Assembly: GCA_027485235.1 (NCBI GenBank)
Contig: JAIXRJ010000046.1
Location: forward strand, 558,001 to 622,000
DNA from: Comamonadaceae bacterium
GTDB lineage: Bacteria > Pseudomonadota > Gammaproteobacteria > Burkholderiales > Burkholderiaceae_C
DNA: 64,000 nucleotides
Reading direction: 5' to 3'
Position 1 is the stretch's first letter. Every line of letters starts with the position of its first letter. Position numbers and translations under genes: made by a program. Of this stretch, positions 61,477-64,000 are shown in pieces. A model generated the notes under the pieces. It had not been told where the DNA came from. It ran no database searches and saw only the letters and a program-made list of their open reading frames with translations.

Positions 61477-62254
61477 TTCACACACGCGCCACATCCCAAA
61501 GCCAAGCTGTTGGGCTAAGCCCTGGGTCTGGAGTGTGGCAGCGCTGTTGTTGATGGCTTATGGTTTGCCCCACTCACAGCCGGTTTTTGCAGCACTGTTT
61601 CCGGCCCTGCCACGGCCGGTGTATTTGCAAGAACCCATGGCCACATTGATGTGGCAACACATGGAGCTGGTGGTGTTGTCCAGTGTGCTTGCAGTGATCG
61701 TTGCCACCTTGGCAGGATTGGCCACCAGCAGCGAAACGGGGCGTGCATTCAAGCCCTTGGTGGAAACGCTGGCCACCGTGGGGCAAACCTTTCCGCCTGT
61801 CGCCATTTTGGCAGTGGCTGTTCCAGCTGTAGGCTTTGGCGAGCTGCCCGCGCTCATGGCACTGTCCATTTTCGGGGTGCTGCCCGTGCTTCAGGGTACG
61901 CTGGCAGGACTCGCGTCCGTGCCCACGCCCGTTTTGGATTCTGCACGCGCCATGGGCATGTCACCGCGCCAAATACTCACCGAAGTGCAGATGCCATTGG
62001 CCCTGCCCCTTTGGCTGGCCGGTGTGCGAACTTCTGTTGTTGTGAACATTGGCACTGCCGCCATCGCGTCCACCGTGGGCGCCAAAACCCTTGGCTTGCC
62101 CATCATTGTCGGACTTTCTGGATTCAACACAGCCTACGTGTTGCAGGGGGCCATGATGGTGGGTCTGCTGGCCATCACTGCCGACTTGGCTTTTGACCGA
62201 CTCGCACGCGTTCTTCGAGCCAATGGCACTTCAGCAGTTGACGATCAAGCGTGA
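61469..62254 (+). CDS. yehW: Osmolyte ABC transporter permease, YehW type
   Basis: A 261-residue permease with five to six spans and the loop DSARAMGMSPRQILTEVQMP. ATG at 61469 overlaps the end of yehX by eight bases. Gene order here is Z-Y-X-W, the reverse of E. coli yehWXYZ. Confidence 0.88.
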   Translation: MPDSHTRHIPKPSCWAKPWVWSVAALLLMAYGLPHSQPVFAALFPALPRPVYLQEPMATLMWQHMELVVLSSVLAVIVATLAGLATSSETGRAFKPLVETLATVGQTFPPVAILAVAVPAVGFGELPALMALSIFGVLPVLQGTLAGLASVPTPVLDSARAMGMSPRQILTEVQMPLALPLWLAGVRTSVVVNIGTAAIASTVGAKTLGLPIIVGLSGFNTAYVLQGAMMVGLLAITADLAFDRLARVLRANGTSAVDDQA

Positions 62255-62304
62255 TCATCCGTTTTGAAGCTGTCGAGGATGGATGCCCAAGAAAGACAAA
62301 TTCA

Positions 62305-62757
62305 TCAGGAAATCTGGGCGCTGTGGCCCTTGATGTAGGTCTCTAAAAACCCGATTTGCTGACCCATTTGGCGAATGCTGTCTTTGACGACATCACCAAT
62401 CGAAATCACACCCACAACCCGGCCCGCTTCCACGACCGGCAAATGGCGGAAGTTGCGCGTTGCCATCAAACCAGTGCATGCCTCAATGGGATCCTGAAGC
62501 CTGACCGAAATCGGATCGGCAGTCATGACTTCCCTGACCATGACTTGTTTGGCATCAAGGCCTGGGAGGAGCACCTTGATGGCGCAGTCGCCTTGAGTGA
62601 GGATGCCCACCAACTTGTCATCATGGATGACCAAGACCGCCCGCACACGGTTGTCACGCATGAGTTGCAAGGCGAGCACCACTTTGTCATCCGGACTGAC
62701 GCTGATGACAATCACGGGTTGGGGCTTTTGCTCCAAACATGTTTTTACGCTGCTCAT
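62305..62757 (-). CDS. CBS-domain pair protein
   Basis: A 150-residue protein made of two CBS motifs (about 10-65 and 75-130; RAVLVIHDDKLVGILTQGD and RHLPVVEAGRVVGVISIGDV). Such stand-alone Bateman modules bind adenine nucleotides and regulate partners. It ends just after the convergent osmolyte transporter operon. Confidence 0.88.
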   Translation of the reverse strand: MSSVKTCLEQKPQPVIVISVSPDDKVVLALQLMRDNRVRAVLVIHDDKLVGILTQGDCAIKVLLPGLDAKQVMVREVMTADPISVRLQDPIEACTGLMATRNFRHLPVVEAGRVVGVISIGDVVKDSIRQMGQQIGFLETYIKGHSAQIS

Positions 62758-62851
62758 AAGTATTCCTGCTGAGAATGTCTGTACTTTGAAGGATCTTCAC
62801 ACACGAGTGGGATTTTGCACACGTTGCGGCGCCTATTCTAAGGACCCGAAG

Positions 62852-63286
62852 TCAATCGCGGTCTTGCAATTGACTGATGATCCAACAGGCAATGGCAATC
62901 AACAAAATAGAGCCGCTTTCATACAAAAGTATGGAAGGGTCTCCGTCCTTGCCTTGAAGGATGATCAGTCGGCTCAATGCCGTCATGGCAATGATCAAAG
63001 GTATGGTGATTGGAATTCGGTGGCTGCTGTAAAACGCCCCAAGCATGCCCAAAACTTCTGCATAAATGAACATCAGCAGCAAGTCCTTCAGTTCAACCCT
63101 GCGCTGCTCTATCAGCACCATGACCTCTTGAACCATCGCTCCGACTGTGAAAAGGGCGATAGTGACCAGAAAACACTTTTCAGTCACATCAATAATGCGT
63201 TTTATCGACACCACAGTCTCCTGCTTCAGTAGGTTAAGTTCGATATTAGACGTATTTCGAGGCGAAAAACCAAAAATTGGAGGCAT
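62852..63286 (-). CDS. psiE: PsiE-family membrane protein
   Basis: A 144-residue membrane protein with four hydrophobic spans. The segments CFLVTIALFTVGAMVQEVM, LLLMFIYAEVLGMLGAFY and RIPITIPLIIAMTALSRLII fit the phosphate-starvation-inducible E family. Function of PsiE is poorly known; induction by low phosphate is known in E. coli. Confidence 0.82.
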   Translation of the reverse strand: MPPIFGFSPRNTSNIELNLLKQETVVSIKRIIDVTEKCFLVTIALFTVGAMVQEVMVLIEQRRVELKDLLLMFIYAEVLGMLGAFYSSHRIPITIPLIIAMTALSRLIILQGKDGDPSILLYESGSILLIAIACWIISQLQDRD

Positions 63287-63616
63287 TGATCCAAAGGTCA
63301 GTTATTCAGAAAACTTGGTTAAATGATTTTGTCAGCCTCATCAGCCTTCAAATGGAATCGGTCTGACAGTCAAAAAGGATGCAAACTCTCCATGCAATCG
63401 CACTGGTGCTACAACTGTCCAGATTGAATGCTGGCCCTCACCTTGTCATGAGTATGTGACAGTTGTTTCGCCACAGAGTTGCTCCTCAGCAAAAACCCAG
63501 CAAGCGTGCTTCCAAAAGCCAATTCCCAAGCCTCCATTGGGGGTATATACCGCAGCAAGCGACTGTGCTGGGTTCAGTTGAAATATCCTATGGTTTCAAT
63601 TTTTCTGGAGATTGCT
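63287..63616. other. Divergent spacer
   Basis: About 330 bases between psiE and the next small gene. No RNA gene, hairpin or operator stood out. Confidence 0.4.
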
Positions 63617-63853
63617 ATGAAACAACTGGTTTTGGGCTCATTGATGGTGTGTTTTGCAAGCATGGCCTCAGCGCATGGTTGCCCTGGCGAGATGCGTGCC
63701 ATCGACGCCAAAGTCCCCACTGCGAATTTGCCCGCTGCAGACCTTTCCAAAGTCAAAGCCTTGCGCGAAGAAGGCGAAAAATTGCACAAGGAAGGCAAGC
63801 ACACCGAGTCGATGAAAGCCTTGGCTGAAGCCAAGAAGCTGCTGGGCGTCTGA
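63617..63853 (+). CDS. Small secreted helical protein, unknown
   Basis: A 78-residue protein with a signal peptide (LVLGSLMVCFASMASAHG). The mature part is charged and helical (VKALREEGEKLHKEGKHTES, then MKALAEAKKLLGV), resembling a single helical hairpin. GGAGA Shine-Dalgarno before ATG 63617. Family not recognised. Confidence 0.7.
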   Translation: MKQLVLGSLMVCFASMASAHGCPGEMRAIDAKVPTANLPAADLSKVKALREEGEKLHKEGKHTESMKALAEAKKLLGV

Positions 63854-63866
63854 ACCTTCATCGCTT

Positions 63867-64000
63867 GTGATACCGCACCTGTCCCCTTTCCTTCTCCGCG
63901 AACTTCACTCTGACCACGCAGGTGAGACAGGTGCTGTTTACATTTACAAAGGCATTGCAGCTGTAGCGCAATGGCGCGGTGATGTTGAACTGCTCAACTT
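63867..64000 (+). CDS. Coq7-like di-iron protein, 5' part only
   Basis: The window ends inside this frame. From GTG 63867 it reads MIPHLSPFLLRELHSDHAG, then ETGAVYIYKGIAAVAQWRGD. The HAGExGAVxIYxG motif is the first di-iron helix of the demethoxyubiquinone hydroxylase (Coq7) family, with the Glu ligand present. It could act in ubiquinone synthesis or be a paralogue; the rest of the gene is outside. The start is uncertain. Confidence 0.6.
   Translation, partial: MIPHLSPFLLRELHSDHAGETGAVYIYKGIAAVAQWRGDVELLN

Overview
The window reads as a chromosomal segment of a betaproteobacterium of the order Burkholderiales, most like the family Comamonadaceae. This rests on high GC with strong third-position bias, on gene sets typical of that group (Bug-type solute receptors, TRAP transporters, a cysI-DUF934-cysH-cysDN sulfur locus, an HrpA helicase with a long C-terminal extension, an OsmC-YcaO fusion), and on protein character. 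No species is claimed.

Layout. 1-7640: aromatic-acid catabolism. The 3' end of a ring-hydroxylating dioxygenase small subunit and its Rieske ferredoxin come first, then a LivHMGF-type ABC importer, a PobR-like IclR regulator divergent from pobA, and a short CaiB-type CoA-transferase. 7641-9300: two small secreted proteins, one a Kazal-DUF4377 gene split by a frameshift at a C run. 9333-22288: housekeeping genes: OsmC-YcaO fusion, hrpA, a vapBC pair, argA, dsbB, ferredoxin-NADP reductase, yggX, an MnmC-like oxidoreductase and an ABC receptor. 22659-29626: assimilatory sulfate reduction (cysI, DUF934, cysH, cysD, cysN), then fdxA and a second ferredoxin reductase. 29655-32048: a TPP riboswitch in front of a TonB-dependent receptor, implying outer-membrane uptake of thiamine or a related compound. 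32130-35468: tRNA-Asn, a FimV-like protein and a sigma-54-type regulator whose ATPase motifs have decayed; both genes carry a TGTCA-N4-TGACA palindrome upstream.

35734-41006 is a compact integrated element of about 5.2 kb in tRNA-Pro(GGG). It is bounded by 52-bp direct repeats with one mismatch and carries a P4-type integrase, an AlpA-like regulator, a MobV-like relaxase, an XRE regulator, a small secreted peptide and a ParB-like/CxxC-HG gene pair. Matching G-rich tandem motifs lie just inside each end, and the element has brought a replacement terminator for the tRNA.

41065-53945: MerR regulator, a small membrane protein, then accessory catabolism: SDR and MarR genes divergent from a Baeyer-Villiger monooxygenase and a DctPQM TRAP transporter, a decayed IS481-like transposase, a Bug receptor with an aromatic-ring FAD monooxygenase, a lipocalin-like protein and an MFS exporter. 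54001-64000: a secreted histidine phosphatase, an unusual crtI/ABC-2 permease/ABC ATPase operon, a YehZYXW-type osmolyte importer, a CBS protein, PsiE, a small secreted protein and the start of a Coq7-like gene.

The strongest leads are the degenerate sigma-54-type regulator with its shared palindrome, the riboswitch-controlled TonB receptor, the mutually exclusive hairpins between cysH and cysD, the phytoene desaturase-ABC transporter operon, and the architecture of the tRNA-Pro element. All family assignments come from reading the translated sequences; no database search was run.
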